A DNA stretch of 64,000 nt. Origin: CAVVVS01 sp963751355. GTDB lineage: Bacteria; Bacteroidota; Ignavibacteria; Ignavibacteriales; Ignavibacteriaceae. The notes beneath the pieces are model-generated. The model was not told the origin of the DNA. It worked only from the letters and a program-made list of their open reading frames with translations, and ran no database searches. The position numbers and the translations under genes are program-made. The stretch is taken from the NCBI GenBank assembly GCA_963751355.1, contig CAVVVS010000048.1:1-64000 (forward strand), given 5' to 3'. The stretch's first letter is position 1, and every line of letters starts with the position of its first letter. This document shows positions 24,809-33,375 of this stretch, in pieces.

Positions 24809-26796
24809 TGCGATCATTGTTGATAATATTTTTACTTTTATTATGTATAGTACCGAATGAAGCACAAAAGATTTTAGTTAACCAGGCAGGTTATCTACCT
24901 GAACATCACAAGTATGTCTATTTTACTCAACCTGCAGATAGTTTTTATGTTGTTGATTCAGATAATAAAAATGTTGAATATAAGGATGCGGTTCAGTTAG
25001 GTTCTTTAAATGATCCTGCAACAGGTTTACTTCTTTATTATGGTGACTTTTCTGGGTTAAAACGTGAAGGCAATTACAGGGTTATTACAAATAATAATGA
25101 TACTTCATATACATTCTCCATCTCCTTTAATGCCTTTAAAGATTTATTTACCAAATCTTTGAAGGCTTTTTATTTTCAAAGGTGCGGCATGGAATTATTG
25201 TATCCGTATGCCGGGAAATACAATAGGAAAGCATGTCATACTGCTGATGGATTCTTACACTCTTCGACAAATTTAAACGGCTTCAAACTCGCTACCGGAG
25301 GATGGCATGATGCAGGAGATTTCGGCAAATATATTGTTAATGCCGGCATTACCGCCGGAACTCTTCTGCTTGCGTACGAGTTATTTCCTTCCAAATTTAA
25401 TTATGATAATTTAAATATTCCCGAAAGTGGAAATTCTATTCCCGATATTCTGGATGAAGTAAGACATGAGCTTGAATGGTTTTTAAAAATGCAGGACACT
25501 GACGGAGGCGTGTTTTTCAAAGTGACACCGCAGAATTTTTCAGGATTTGTTATGCCCGACCAGGATAAATCCATGAGATATATTTATGAAAAATCCACAA
25601 CTGCAACCGGTGATTTTGCAGCGGTTTTAGCGAGAGCCGCTCGCATTTATTCGTCGTTCGATTCCACATTTGCTTCCGATTGTTTACAAGCTTCGAAAAA
25701 AGCATGGGAGTATTTAGCTGCAAATACTTCAATTGTACCTCCAGGTGGATTTAAGAATCCTTCCGGAACCGATACGGGAGAATACGGTGACGGAAACGAT
25801 TCCGATGAAAGACTATGGGCATCAGCCGAATTGTTTGAGACAACGGGGGAGGATGTTTATCATAATTATTATTTAACTCATTATAACGAGGCAGGATTAA
25901 TTAACTCGACAATGGGCTGGCAAAATGTTAGAACATTAGCTCAATTAACTTACTTAACAGGTAGTCAAAATAAAGCTAATGCATCTTTAAAATCTAATTT
26001 AAAAAATTCTCTAATAAATTATTGCTCGAACTTGGTAAAGACATCTAATCCCGATGGTTTTCATCTTACTATAAAACCCGGTGAATATTATTGGGGAAGT
26101 AACTCGCAGGTACTGAATAATGCAGTTCTATTAATTATTGGTTACGAATTATCCGCTAACGAATCTTTCTATAATACTGCACTTGATCAATTAGATTATA
26201 TTATGGGATGTAATGTTCATAATATTTCCTTTGTAACGGGTGTGGGTACAAAATATCCTATGCATCCGCATCACCGTCCCTCTGCTGCAGATGGAATAAA
26301 CGAACCTGTTCCGGGATTATTGGCGGGCGGACCTAATCAATATTTATCTGATCCTGTGTTACAATCAAAGTTTACTTCTTCCACTCCTCCGGCTCTTTGT
26401 TACGTAGATGACCAGGGGAGTTATGCATCAAATGAAATTGCCATAAATTGGAATGCCCCATTGGTTTTTGTCAGCGGATACTTCAATGAAAATAAATCTA
26501 CCGGTATAAATAAAGAAACAGGTCAGCTGCCTGAAAAACCGGAACTGCTGCAAAATTATCCCAATCCATTTAATCCGGTTACGTTAATAAACTACCAGTT
26601 ATCTAACGACGGATACGTAACATTAAAAGTTTATGATGTAATCGGAAATGAAGCGAAAACTCTTGTCGACGGATATAAACATCATGGGAGATATTCCGTC
26701 AGTTTTGATGCAGATAATTTTTCAAGCGGAGTTTATTTTTACCGTTTGAAGGTAAATAATTTTATAGAGACAAAAAAAATGGTACTTCTCAAATAA
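24808..26796 (+). CDS. Secreted GH9 cellulase with T9SS tail
   Basis: A 662-residue endoglucanase-type enzyme acting outside the cell. Signal peptide is about 1-19. An Ig-like CelD_N domain (about 20-110, starting ILVNQAGYLPEH) precedes the GH9 alpha-barrel (about 115-570). Catalytic residues visible are Asp168 and Asp171 in GGWHDAGDFGKY and the acid Glu543 in NEIAINWNAPLVF; HPHHRPS is the family His motif. The last 80 residues are a T9SS sorting domain (NYPNPFNPVTLINY, ending KKMVLLK). It is coupled to the PorV/PorQ gene by TAATG overlap. Cellulose or mixed beta-glucan is the expected substrate. Confidence 0.93.
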   Translation: MRSLLIIFLLLLCIVPNEAQKILVNQAGYLPEHHKYVYFTQPADSFYVVDSDNKNVEYKDAVQLGSLNDPATGLLLYYGDFSGLKREGNYRVITNNNDTSYTFSISFNAFKDLFTKSLKAFYFQRCGMELLYPYAGKYNRKACHTADGFLHSSTNLNGFKLATGGWHDAGDFGKYIVNAGITAGTLLLAYELFPSKFNYDNLNIPESGNSIPDILDEVRHELEWFLKMQDTDGGVFFKVTPQNFSGFVMPDQDKSMRYIYEKSTTATGDFAAVLARAARIYSSFDSTFASDCLQASKKAWEYLAANTSIVPPGGFKNPSGTDTGEYGDGNDSDERLWASAELFETTGEDVYHNYYLTHYNEAGLINSTMGWQNVRTLAQLTYLTGSQNKANASLKSNLKNSLINYCSNLVKTSNPDGFHLTIKPGEYYWGSNSQVLNNAVLLIIGYELSANESFYNTALDQLDYIMGCNVHNISFVTGVGTKYPMHPHHRPSAADGINEPVPGLLAGGPNQYLSDPVLQSKFTSSTPPALCYVDDQGSYASNEIAINWNAPLVFVSGYFNENKSTGINKETGQLPEKPELLQNYPNPFNPVTLINYQLSNDGYVTLKVYDVIGNEAKTLVDGYKHHGRYSVSFDADNFSSGVYFYRLKVNNFIETKKMVLLK

Positions 26797-26803
26797 TATA
26801 AAA

Positions 26804-26900
26804 AGTTGAGATTCACTTTTTAAAATTCATAATTTTTATAAAACTTCTTAATTATCAAAGAATAAATTGATTCTAAATTTGTGAGGAAGTGAGTTTCAAC
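26804..26900. repeat. Inverted repeat after the GH9 gene, related to the 17.8 kb element
   Basis: GTTGAGATTCACTT (26805-26818) pairs along its length with AAGTGAGTTTCAAC (26887-26900); two positions differ from perfect complementarity, but both become G-U pairs in RNA. The sequence matches the 17775-17836 element except for those changes. The loop is 68 bases. Changes that keep pairing suggest a selected RNA structure, possibly an operon end. Confidence 0.8.
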
Positions 26901-26991
26901 GTTTTATAAGCACACCCCACCTTTAACCTTACTGAAATCTTGTTTAATTTAGAGTTCAAATAAAAAATCTTACTAATAATATTTAGAAATC

Positions 26992-27837
26992 ATGAAAATA
27001 GGAAAATATAAACTTCATATAATTAATTCCGGGTATTTCGGTTTAGACGGTGGTGCGATGTTTGGAATAATTCCCAAGCCACTGTGGGAAAAAACAAATC
27101 CGGCTGACGATGCAAACAGGATTAAACTTGCCACAAGAAACTTACTTCTGGAATACGATAACAGAAAAATTCTGGTAGATACCGGCATGGGAAATAAATG
27201 GGACGATAAGTCGCAAAAAATATATGCAATAGATCAGCAAAATAATTCCTTGTTTGCCGGACTCTCAAAATTGAATGTAAAGCCGGAAGACATAACCGAT
27301 GTAATACTAACCCATCTTCATTTTGATCATACGGGCGGTTCAACAATAATGGAAAACGGAAAACTGGTACCTGCTTTTCCGAATGCAAGATATTTTGTTC
27401 AGAAAAAAAATTATGAATGGGCAGTTAATCCTTCCGAAAGGGATAAGGGAAGTTATATAAAAGATAATTTTGCTCCGCTTGCCGAAGCCGGAATTTTATA
27501 TCTATTGGAGGGTGAGAAAAAATTTGATGATGAAATTCAATTGCTGATTGTGAATGGTCATACTTTTGCTCAGCAGTTGTTGAAAATTTCGGATTCTTCT
27601 AACACAATCCTATATTGCTGTGACCTTTTCCCTACGACCGCACATATACCGCTGCCATACGTTATGGGATATGATCTGCAGCCTCTTGTGACAGTTGAAG
27701 AAAAAAAGAAGTTTTTAACCCAGGCAGTAGAAGGCAACTGGAAATTCTTTTTTGAGCATGATCCCGAAAACGCTTTAGCAACGGTTGAACGTACCGAAAA
27801 AGGTTACAGAATAAAAGAAAAATTTACGGCATTTTAG
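26992..27837 (+). CDS. Metallo-beta-lactamase-fold hydrolase
   Basis: A 281-residue cytoplasmic MBL-fold enzyme (no signal peptide). The zinc-binding motif is THLHFDHTGG near residue 105. Further ligands are His in VNGHTFAQQ and Asp in YCCDLFPT, and a last His lies in FFEHDPEN. The early TRNLLLEYDNRKILVDTGMG is typical of quorum-lactonase/AttM-like and general MBL hydrolases. The substrate is not evident. One base separates it from the Rieske gene, so they form an operon, probably continuing into queG. Confidence 0.85.
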   Translation: MKIGKYKLHIINSGYFGLDGGAMFGIIPKPLWEKTNPADDANRIKLATRNLLLEYDNRKILVDTGMGNKWDDKSQKIYAIDQQNNSLFAGLSKLNVKPEDITDVILTHLHFDHTGGSTIMENGKLVPAFPNARYFVQKKNYEWAVNPSERDKGSYIKDNFAPLAEAGILYLLEGEKKFDDEIQLLIVNGHTFAQQLLKISDSSNTILYCCDLFPTTAHIPLPYVMGYDLQPLVTVEEKKKFLTQAVEGNWKFFFEHDPENALATVERTEKGYRIKEKFTAF

Positions 27838-27838
27838 A

Positions 27839-28174
27839 ATGATCGATTTACAAGAATTCACCAAGGTTTGCACGTTACAAGAATTATCCGAACAATATGG
27901 GAAAAGATTTATAATCGATGATGTTGAAGTCGCTGTGTTTAAAGTCGACAACAAAATTCATGCGGTAAGTAATATCTGCCCTCACCAGCATACAGCACTC
28001 ATTTACGACGGATTTATAGAAGACGGTTGCGTTGTTTGTCCGGTTCACGGCTGGAAGTTTAATCTTGAAACGGGTATGATTCCGTCTAGAACAGGAAAAA
28101 TTGATGTATATCCTGTAGAGGTTCAAAATAATAATGTTTACATCAAGGTTAGTAAAAAAGAATTAAAATGGTAG
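27839..28174 (+). CDS. Rieske [2Fe-2S] protein, NirD/ferredoxin-like
   Basis: A 111-residue soluble Rieske domain with cluster ligands in CPHQH (about residues 42-46) and CPVHGWKF (about 63-70). There is no membrane anchor, so it resembles small Rieske ferredoxins and NirD rather than the bc1 complex subunit. It is almost contiguous with the MBL hydrolase gene upstream and 37 bases before queG. The electron-transfer partner is unknown. Confidence 0.88.
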   Translation: MIDLQEFTKVCTLQELSEQYGKRFIIDDVEVAVFKVDNKIHAVSNICPHQHTALIYDGFIEDGCVVCPVHGWKFNLETGMIPSRTGKIDVYPVEVQNNNVYIKVSKKELKW

Positions 28175-28211
28175 CCGGTGATTTTAATCTGAATAAACTT
28201 CTTTTATTATA

Positions 28212-29153
28212 ATGAAGATTACAAATAAAATAGTCACCGAAAAAGCAAAAGCATTAGGATTCGATTTGGTAGGCTTTGCAAAGGCAGACATACTGGAAAA
28301 AGAAATATTTAAACTGGAAGAGTGGCTGAACCGGGATTATCAGGCGGGAATGACTTATATGCAGAGAAATGTAGATAAGCGTAAAGATGTGAATAATATT
28401 CTACCCGGTGCAAGAAGTGTGATTTCTTTAGCAATAAATTATTACACGGATGAACAATATTCCGGCAAAGAAGGTAAAGGAAAAGTATCCAGGTATGCCT
28501 GGGGAAAAGACTATCATTTAATAATTTGGGACAGGCTTGCCGTATTGGAACGACAGCTTCAGGAACTTGATCCGGAATTCAATTCTAAATCTTATGTCGA
28601 TACAGGTCCGGTGATGGATAAAGTATGGGCAGTAAAAGCAGGACTTGGCTGGATGGGCAAACATACTAATGTTATTAACAGGGAGTTTGGAAGTTGGCTA
28701 TTTTTATCGACCATAATTACTAATTATGAATTTGAGTACCCGGATCCTATTCCCGATTTTTGCGGTTCATGTACTGCATGCTTAGATGCTTGTCCCACGA
28801 ATGCAATTGTTGATGAATATGTAGTGGATTCTAATAAATGTATTTCGTTCTTAACGATTGAAAATAAGGGTGAAATTCCTAAAGAGTTTTCCGGTAAATT
28901 CGATAACTGGCTGTTTGGATGTGATATTTGTCAGGATGTATGTCCATGGAATATTAAATTTTCGGAACTTACTAATGTTAAAGAATTTTATCCTTTACAC
29001 GGAAATAAGGAAATAGGTTTTGATGAAATTATCGAAATGGGAAATCAAGAATTTAAGGAAAGATTTAAATTCAGTCCTGTTAGCCGTGCAAAATTAAAGG
29101 GATTAAGACGCAATGCCGAATTTTTAGCACACGATCTATCATTAAAAGAGTAA
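28212..29153 (+). CDS. queG: Epoxyqueuosine reductase
   Basis: The cobalamin-dependent iron-sulfur enzyme that reduces epoxyqueuosine to queuosine in tRNA. A 313-residue protein with the family start (KALGFDLVGFAKA), GWMGKHTNVI for cobalamin binding, and two 4Fe-4S sites (CGSCTACLDACPTNAI and CDICQDVCPWN). Length is slightly short of the longer HEAT-repeat form, which is common. No clear ribosome binding site is seen before the ATG. It is probably cotranscribed with the Rieske gene. Confidence 0.93.
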   Translation: MKITNKIVTEKAKALGFDLVGFAKADILEKEIFKLEEWLNRDYQAGMTYMQRNVDKRKDVNNILPGARSVISLAINYYTDEQYSGKEGKGKVSRYAWGKDYHLIIWDRLAVLERQLQELDPEFNSKSYVDTGPVMDKVWAVKAGLGWMGKHTNVINREFGSWLFLSTIITNYEFEYPDPIPDFCGSCTACLDACPTNAIVDEYVVDSNKCISFLTIENKGEIPKEFSGKFDNWLFGCDICQDVCPWNIKFSELTNVKEFYPLHGNKEIGFDEIIEMGNQEFKERFKFSPVSRAKLKGLRRNAEFLAHDLSLKE

Positions 29154-29323
29154 GTAAAATGATGTCTCAAGCGGTTTGAATGAGAAAGTTTGAACCTTTA
29201 ACGGGGAAATTGAATCTAATGTTATTGAATGAAAACGAAGAAACGGAAACGAAAAAAATCGGATAAAATTATAAAAAATTTTTAAAGTAAAAATAATTAC
29301 AAATACTCGTTATGGGAGATAAT

Positions 29324-30271
29324 ATGGAAGATAATCATTTTAAAGTTGCAATCATCGGAGCCGGACCGGCAGGTTTCACAGCAGCGATTTATGCAGGGAG
29401 AGCAGACCTTAATCCTGTTATGTTCGAAGGTATGCAGCCAGGCGGTCAATTAACTATTACTACCGAAGTCGAAAATTATCCGGGCTTTGAGACCGGAATA
29501 ATGGGACCCGAATTAATGGACGTAATGCGTAAACAAGCACAGAGATTCGGCACAAAATCATTTTTCAAAGAAATAACTGAAGTTGATTTTTCCAAGAGAC
29601 CGTTTACACTAAAATCATATGACGATACATACACGGCTGATGCCGTAATAATTGCTACGGGTGCATCGGCAAGACTGCTGGGATTGGAGAGCGAATCTAA
29701 GTTTATGGGATACGGTGTTTCCGCATGTGCAACGTGCGACGGATTTTTCTTTAAAGATCAAAAAGTGCTTGTAGTTGGCGGCGGGGACACGGCAATGGAG
29801 GAAGCTACGTTTTTAACAAAATATGCTTCGGAAGTAACTATTATTCATCGGCGGGAAGAATTCCGTGCTTCTAAAATTATGCTTGACAGAGCAAAAAAGA
29901 ATCCCAAAATAAAATTTTTAACTAATAAAGTTGTAAAAGAAGTTTTGGGAAAAGAGGAAAACGGCAGAAAGGTTATGACCGGGGTGCTTTTAAAAGATAC
30001 CAAAGATGGTTCGGAAACGAAAGTTGATGCTGACGGTTTATTTATGGGAATAGGACACAAACCGAATACCGATATATTTAAAGGAGTTTTAGATATGGAT
30101 GAAACCGGCTATCTGAAAGTAAATCACGGTTCAACATATACTAATATTCCGGGAGTTTTTGCTGCCGGTGATGTTGCCGATAAAACTTACAGGCAGGCGG
30201 TTACCGCTGCAGGTTCGGGATGTATGGCTGCAATAGATGCCGAAAGATGGCTTGAGGCTCAAGAAGAATAA
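29324..30271 (+). CDS. trxB: Thioredoxin reductase
   Basis: NADPH-dependent flavoenzyme that reduces thioredoxin. The FAD site is IIGAGPAGFTAAIYAGRA, the redox-active pair is in ACATCDGFF, the NADPH site is VVGGGDTAMEEA, and the C-terminal FAD motif is GVFAAGDVADKTYRQ. The ATG at 29324 is chosen because GGGAG lies 5 bases before it; an in-frame ATG at 29312 would place that site within the coding sequence. Length is about 315 residues, normal. A strong bidirectional hairpin follows at 30393. Confidence 0.95.
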   Translation: MEDNHFKVAIIGAGPAGFTAAIYAGRADLNPVMFEGMQPGGQLTITTEVENYPGFETGIMGPELMDVMRKQAQRFGTKSFFKEITEVDFSKRPFTLKSYDDTYTADAVIIATGASARLLGLESESKFMGYGVSACATCDGFFFKDQKVLVVGGGDTAMEEATFLTKYASEVTIIHRREEFRASKIMLDRAKKNPKIKFLTNKVVKEVLGKEENGRKVMTGVLLKDTKDGSETKVDADGLFMGIGHKPNTDIFKGVLDMDETGYLKVNHGSTYTNIPGVFAAGDVADKTYRQAVTAAGSGCMAAIDAERWLEAQEE

Positions 30272-30392
30272 ATAATAACTGATTTAATCGGTATGATTGT
30301 AAGGATGGCTGATTGTATGAGAATGCTAGTTGTTTATTCCTATACAATTTCAAATTATAACACAATCATACATCCATACTTTTACTTAAAAT

Positions 30393-30420
30393 AGACCCGG
30401 TTGATGCGTTTACCGGGTCT
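30393..30420. terminator. Bidirectional intrinsic terminator
   Basis: AGACCCGGT (30393-30401) pairs perfectly with ACCGGGTCT (30412-30420) around a 10-base loop, followed by TTTCATTTT on the plus strand and preceded by AAAAT for the minus strand. It lies between the convergent trxB and DUF6249-like genes and would serve both. Confidence 0.85.
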
Positions 30421-30426
30421 TTCATT

Positions 30427-30792
30427 TTATGATGTCTTTTCGATGTTATTATTCGCCTCGTATTTTCTTGCTACCATATTTGCTACAACAAATCCTAAAC
30501 CGGTAACAACAAATATTGAAAATGCAACAAAATAGTCTTTATCGGTGGCATCCTGCAGCATTAAACCAATGCCTAATCCTAAACCGAAAGCGACTGAAAT
30601 AATTCCGATTTTCATCAATCGAAGAGGATCTTTTTTATGCTCGAAAAATTCCTTTATCGAATTTGCATCCAATCCCTTATCGATTAACATTTGCCGTTCT
30701 CTCGAACGGAAGTAAAAATAGGTAACAAATATTAACCCGGTTACGAGAATGAATATTATCGGTATAAAAACCGCTACTACTTCTTTATCCAT
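30427..30792 (-). CDS. Small membrane protein, DUF6249-like
   Basis: A 121-residue protein with a transmembrane helix at the N-terminus (VFIPIIFILVTGLIFVTYF) and two more in the C-terminal half. In between is the cytoplasmic RSRERQMLIDKGLDANSI loop, a hallmark of the DUF6249 family often found beside ECF sigma systems in Bacteroidota. It is divergent from the ECF sigma operon that starts 254 bases away, so a role in the same stress response is possible. GGAGA precedes the ATG on the minus strand. Confidence 0.7.
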   Translation of the reverse strand: MDKEVVAVFIPIIFILVTGLIFVTYFYFRSRERQMLIDKGLDANSIKEFFEHKKDPLRLMKIGIISVAFGLGLGIGLMLQDATDKDYFVAFSIFVVTGLGFVVANMVARKYEANNNIEKTS

Positions 30793-30918
30793 TTTATTCT
30801 CCTTAATTTGGTCTACTCTTTATGACTAAATTTCTTGTCCTGAGGTTACAATAAACTTTTCGGTAATTTACACTTATCCATATCGGCGTCTGATACTTAT
30901 GACAAGGAAGATTAAGAT

Positions 30919-31016
30919 AAGGTTACACATTTAATTAATTGCATTTCAAAAGAAGGCTTTCTATTTTGATAATAGTCTTTTTCTCATTTCATAATCGGGG
31001 AACAGTGTGTAACCTT
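30919..31016. promoter_or_regulatory. AAGGTTACAC inverted pair and AACC-type -35 before the ECF operon
   Basis: AAGGTTACAC (30919-30928) and its exact reverse complement GTGTAACCTT (31007-31016) face each other. An AACC core is the typical ECF sigma -35 element. The plus-strand copy lies 30 bases before the sigma gene, and the minus-strand copy points toward the DUF6249-like gene. This suggests that both divergent genes are read by the ECF factor itself; the -10 elements are not certain. Confidence 0.5.
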
Positions 31017-31045
31017 TTCTGCACTTTAAAGGTCATATTAATTAA

Positions 31046-31612
31046 ATGGAAAAGCTGACTGATCAGGAAATAATCGAATCTGTTGTAAAGGGTAATCAAC
31101 TGGATTATTCTATACTCGTTGACCGGTACAAGAACAGGGCTTATTCATTACTAGTTAGAATGTTGAAGAATGAAATGGAAGCGGAAGAAGTTCTGCAGGA
31201 TAGTTTTTTGAAAGCGTATAATTCTTTAAAAGATTTTCGGCAGGAAGCAAAGTTTTCCACCTGGTTTTACAGAATCGTTTATAACACGGCGCTCACCAGG
31301 CTTTCTACAAAAAAAAGAAAAATCGAGACCGGAATGTCTTCTATCGATGAATATTTATTTCTGGAGAGCAAAGATGATTTTAATACACCTGAACGGAAAG
31401 ACCTAGCAAAATTTGTGAGAAGTTTAATCAATCAACTGCCGACTAAATATGCATCGGTAATTAGTATGTTTTATCTTGATAATATGACATGTGAAGAAAT
31501 TGCTGAAGTAATGGAATTGTCTGTTGCTAATATTAAAGTTATATTACACAGAGCCAGGAATGCATTTAAGGATATTATAATAAAAAATCATTTTGTTGAG
31601 GAATTATTATGA
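31046..31612 (+). CDS. ECF RNA polymerase sigma factor (RpoE-like)
   Basis: A 188-residue sigma-70 factor with region 2 at about 10-80 (DRYKNRAYSLLVRML, EEVLQDSFLKAYNSL, FSTWFYRIVYNTAL) and region 4 at about 125-180 (LPTKYASVISMFYLD, TCEEIAEVMELSVANIK). The stop overlaps the start of the next gene by 4 bases (ATGA), so the membrane partner is cotranslated. Likely autoregulated through the AACC-type site just upstream. Confidence 0.93.
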   Translation: MEKLTDQEIIESVVKGNQLDYSILVDRYKNRAYSLLVRMLKNEMEAEEVLQDSFLKAYNSLKDFRQEAKFSTWFYRIVYNTALTRLSTKKRKIETGMSSIDEYLFLESKDDFNTPERKDLAKFVRSLINQLPTKYASVISMFYLDNMTCEEIAEVMELSVANIKVILHRARNAFKDIIIKNHFVEELL

Positions 31613-32136
31613 GACGGTTAAGCGACGAAATATTGAATAAATATATCGACGGAGATTTAACATCTTTTGAAATGAAGGAAGTAAAAGAAATTTTAAAAAG
31701 CTCTGAAGAAGACCGTAGAAATTTAAAAGCATTGCAATTAGTCCATCAAAACTTGAAAAACACTTCCGGATTTGAAACTTCAGTAAATTTTACGTCCAAA
31801 GTTATGGCTGGATTAAAGGGAAGAGTAAAAGCTAGAAAAGAAGATAAATATTTCATCTATTCCATCTCCTCTATTTTTATAGTTATAAGCCTGGGGGTAA
31901 TAGGGTTTGTCCTTTACAATATAATTCATACCATAAACACAGCTCCGCAGGGACAGCAGGATGTTAATACTTATGTTAATTATGTTATCACTTTTTTCCA
32001 CAACGTAAGTAGTATTTTTAACACGAACAGTATTCCTGTTTTCGGTTCTATCATTTCATTTGGAGTTATTATCAGTGCTTATTTATTTTACGAAAATCTG
32101 CGTCACGCAAAAAGGAGATTGAGCAGGCAGAACTGA
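31609..32136 (+). CDS. Probable anti-sigma factor, membrane protein
   Basis: A 175-residue protein. The N-terminal cytoplasmic helical part (LSDEILNKYIDGDLTSFEMKEV, in parts LNKYIDGDLT and FEMKEVKEIL) resembles anti-sigma domains without the zinc His/Cys motif. Two transmembrane helices lie at about 85-105 and 145-165, and the C-terminus is basic (HAKRRLSRQN). Its 4-base overlap with the sigma gene is the main support. Confidence 0.7.
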   Translation: MRRLSDEILNKYIDGDLTSFEMKEVKEILKSSEEDRRNLKALQLVHQNLKNTSGFETSVNFTSKVMAGLKGRVKARKEDKYFIYSISSIFIVISLGVIGFVLYNIIHTINTAPQGQQDVNTYVNYVITFFHNVSSIFNTNSIPVFGSIISFGVIISAYLFYENLRHAKRRLSRQN

Positions 32137-32203
32137 ACCTATTTCATCAATTCTTATCTCATTATCTTATAAATGATTAACATAAAAAGCCATGTGCAAA
32201 TCG

Positions 32204-32241
32204 TCCACTTGGTGGTTGAAATTCATCCACTCAATGGTTGA
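32204..32241. promoter_or_regulatory. Tandem operator-like repeat before era
   Basis: TCCACTTGGTGGTTGA (32204-32219) and TCCACTCAATGGTTGA (32226-32241) are direct repeats offset by 22 bases, two helical turns. Each is a palindrome in its core (CCAC/GTGG in the first, CCA/TGG in the second). They lie 48-85 bases before the era ATG at 32289. A dimeric regulator could bind both on one face of the DNA. Confidence 0.4.
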
Positions 32242-32288
32242 TTTTCAAGCATTATACGGCTAAATTTTTAACTGAGATTTTTAGAAAC

Positions 32289-33218
32289 ATGGATAAAATT
32301 ATGGATGACAATATAAAGACTAAATCCGGTTATGTGGCAATACTCGGCAAGCCGAATGCTGGAAAATCAACTTTAATGAACGTAATGCTGGGACAAAAGC
32401 TGTCTATTGTTACCAACAAGCCGCAGACAACCCGTAAAAGGATTTTGGGAATTCTTTCGGAAAAAGATTATCAAATAATATTTTTCGATACACCGGGAAT
32501 TCTAACTCCGGGTTATTTAATGCAGGAAAAAATGATGGATATGGTGGATCAATCCGTAAAGGATGCTGACCTAATACTTCTTATTATAGATGTCGGAGCT
32601 GATCCAGCCGGGGCTAAAACTCTAAAGGACGATTATATTTATAAAACCTTGTTGAAATCAAAAAGACCCAAAATACTTTTACTCAACAAAGTAGATTTAT
32701 CAAACCAGGAGCATATAAAATTACTTATATCAAAATATGAAGCCGGAAATGAATTTATCGGTATTATTCCTATTTCAGCATCATTAGGATATAATATTCA
32801 TTCCGTGCTTTCCGAAATAGTTGAACATCTGCCCGAACATCCTAAATATTATCCCGAAGATATAGTAGCCGATGCAAATGAAAGATTTTTCGTTTCTGAA
32901 ATTATCAGGGAAAAAATCTTTGAGCATTACCAGGAAGAAATCCCTTACAGTTGCGAAGTAATAATTGCCGATTATAAAGAAAGGGAAAAAGGCAAGGATT
33001 TTATTCAAGCAGAAATTGTTGTTGAAAAGGAAAGTCAGAAAGGAATAATTATCGGCAAACAAGGAGAGGCTTTAAAGAAAATCGGTAAGGAAGCGAGAGG
33101 ATCGATCGAAGAGTTTTTAGAAAAACCGGTATATCTTGATTTAAGAGTAAAAGTCAGAAAAAAATGGCGTTCGGATGAGAATATGCTTAAATCTTTTGGA
33201 TATTCAGGGCACGATTAA
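32289..33218 (+). CDS. era: GTPase Era, ribosome assembly
   Basis: Era binds 16S rRNA and assists 30S subunit maturation. The GTPase domain has G1 GKPNAGKST, G2 in TTRKRI, G3 DTPG, G4 NKVD and SASLGYN. The C-terminal KH domain has IIIGKQGEALKKIGKEAR. The start could be ATG 32289 (MDKIMDDN) or 32301; the open frame reaches further up to 32238, but that part overlaps the operator-like repeats and does not look coding. Length of about 309 residues is normal. Confidence 0.93.
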   Translation: MDKIMDDNIKTKSGYVAILGKPNAGKSTLMNVMLGQKLSIVTNKPQTTRKRILGILSEKDYQIIFFDTPGILTPGYLMQEKMMDMVDQSVKDADLILLIIDVGADPAGAKTLKDDYIYKTLLKSKRPKILLLNKVDLSNQEHIKLLISKYEAGNEFIGIIPISASLGYNIHSVLSEIVEHLPEHPKYYPEDIVADANERFFVSEIIREKIFEHYQEEIPYSCEVIIADYKEREKGKDFIQAEIVVEKESQKGIIIGKQGEALKKIGKEARGSIEEFLEKPVYLDLRVKVRKKWRSDENMLKSFGYSGHD

Positions 33219-33235
33219 AAATATTTATTTCCTAC

Positions 33236-33321
33236 CACAGAGTTAACAGAGATTACGCAAGAGAACAGAGTTTAAAATCTTTGGGAACTCTGCATGTTCT
33301 CTATGATAAAGACTTTCTGTG
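33236..33321. repeat. CACAGAG-type imperfect inverted repeat
   Basis: CACAGAG-rich sequence at 33236-33272 (CACAGAGTTAACAGAG and AGAGAACAGAGTT) is roughly mirrored by GAACTCTGCATGTTCTCT ending in TTTCTGTG at 33321. It fills the gap between era and the DMT transporter. Such CACAGAG elements look like dispersed intergenic repeats; no coding signal is present. Confidence 0.5.
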
Positions 33322-33375
33322 CATTATTCGTCCCTTGCATTTGTTATATTGCTATAAATAAAAGAACGGAACTTA

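Noticed and set aside
33236..33321. CACAGAG stretch as a CRISPR-like array
   Set aside because: Units are irregular and there are no equal-length spacers or cas genes.
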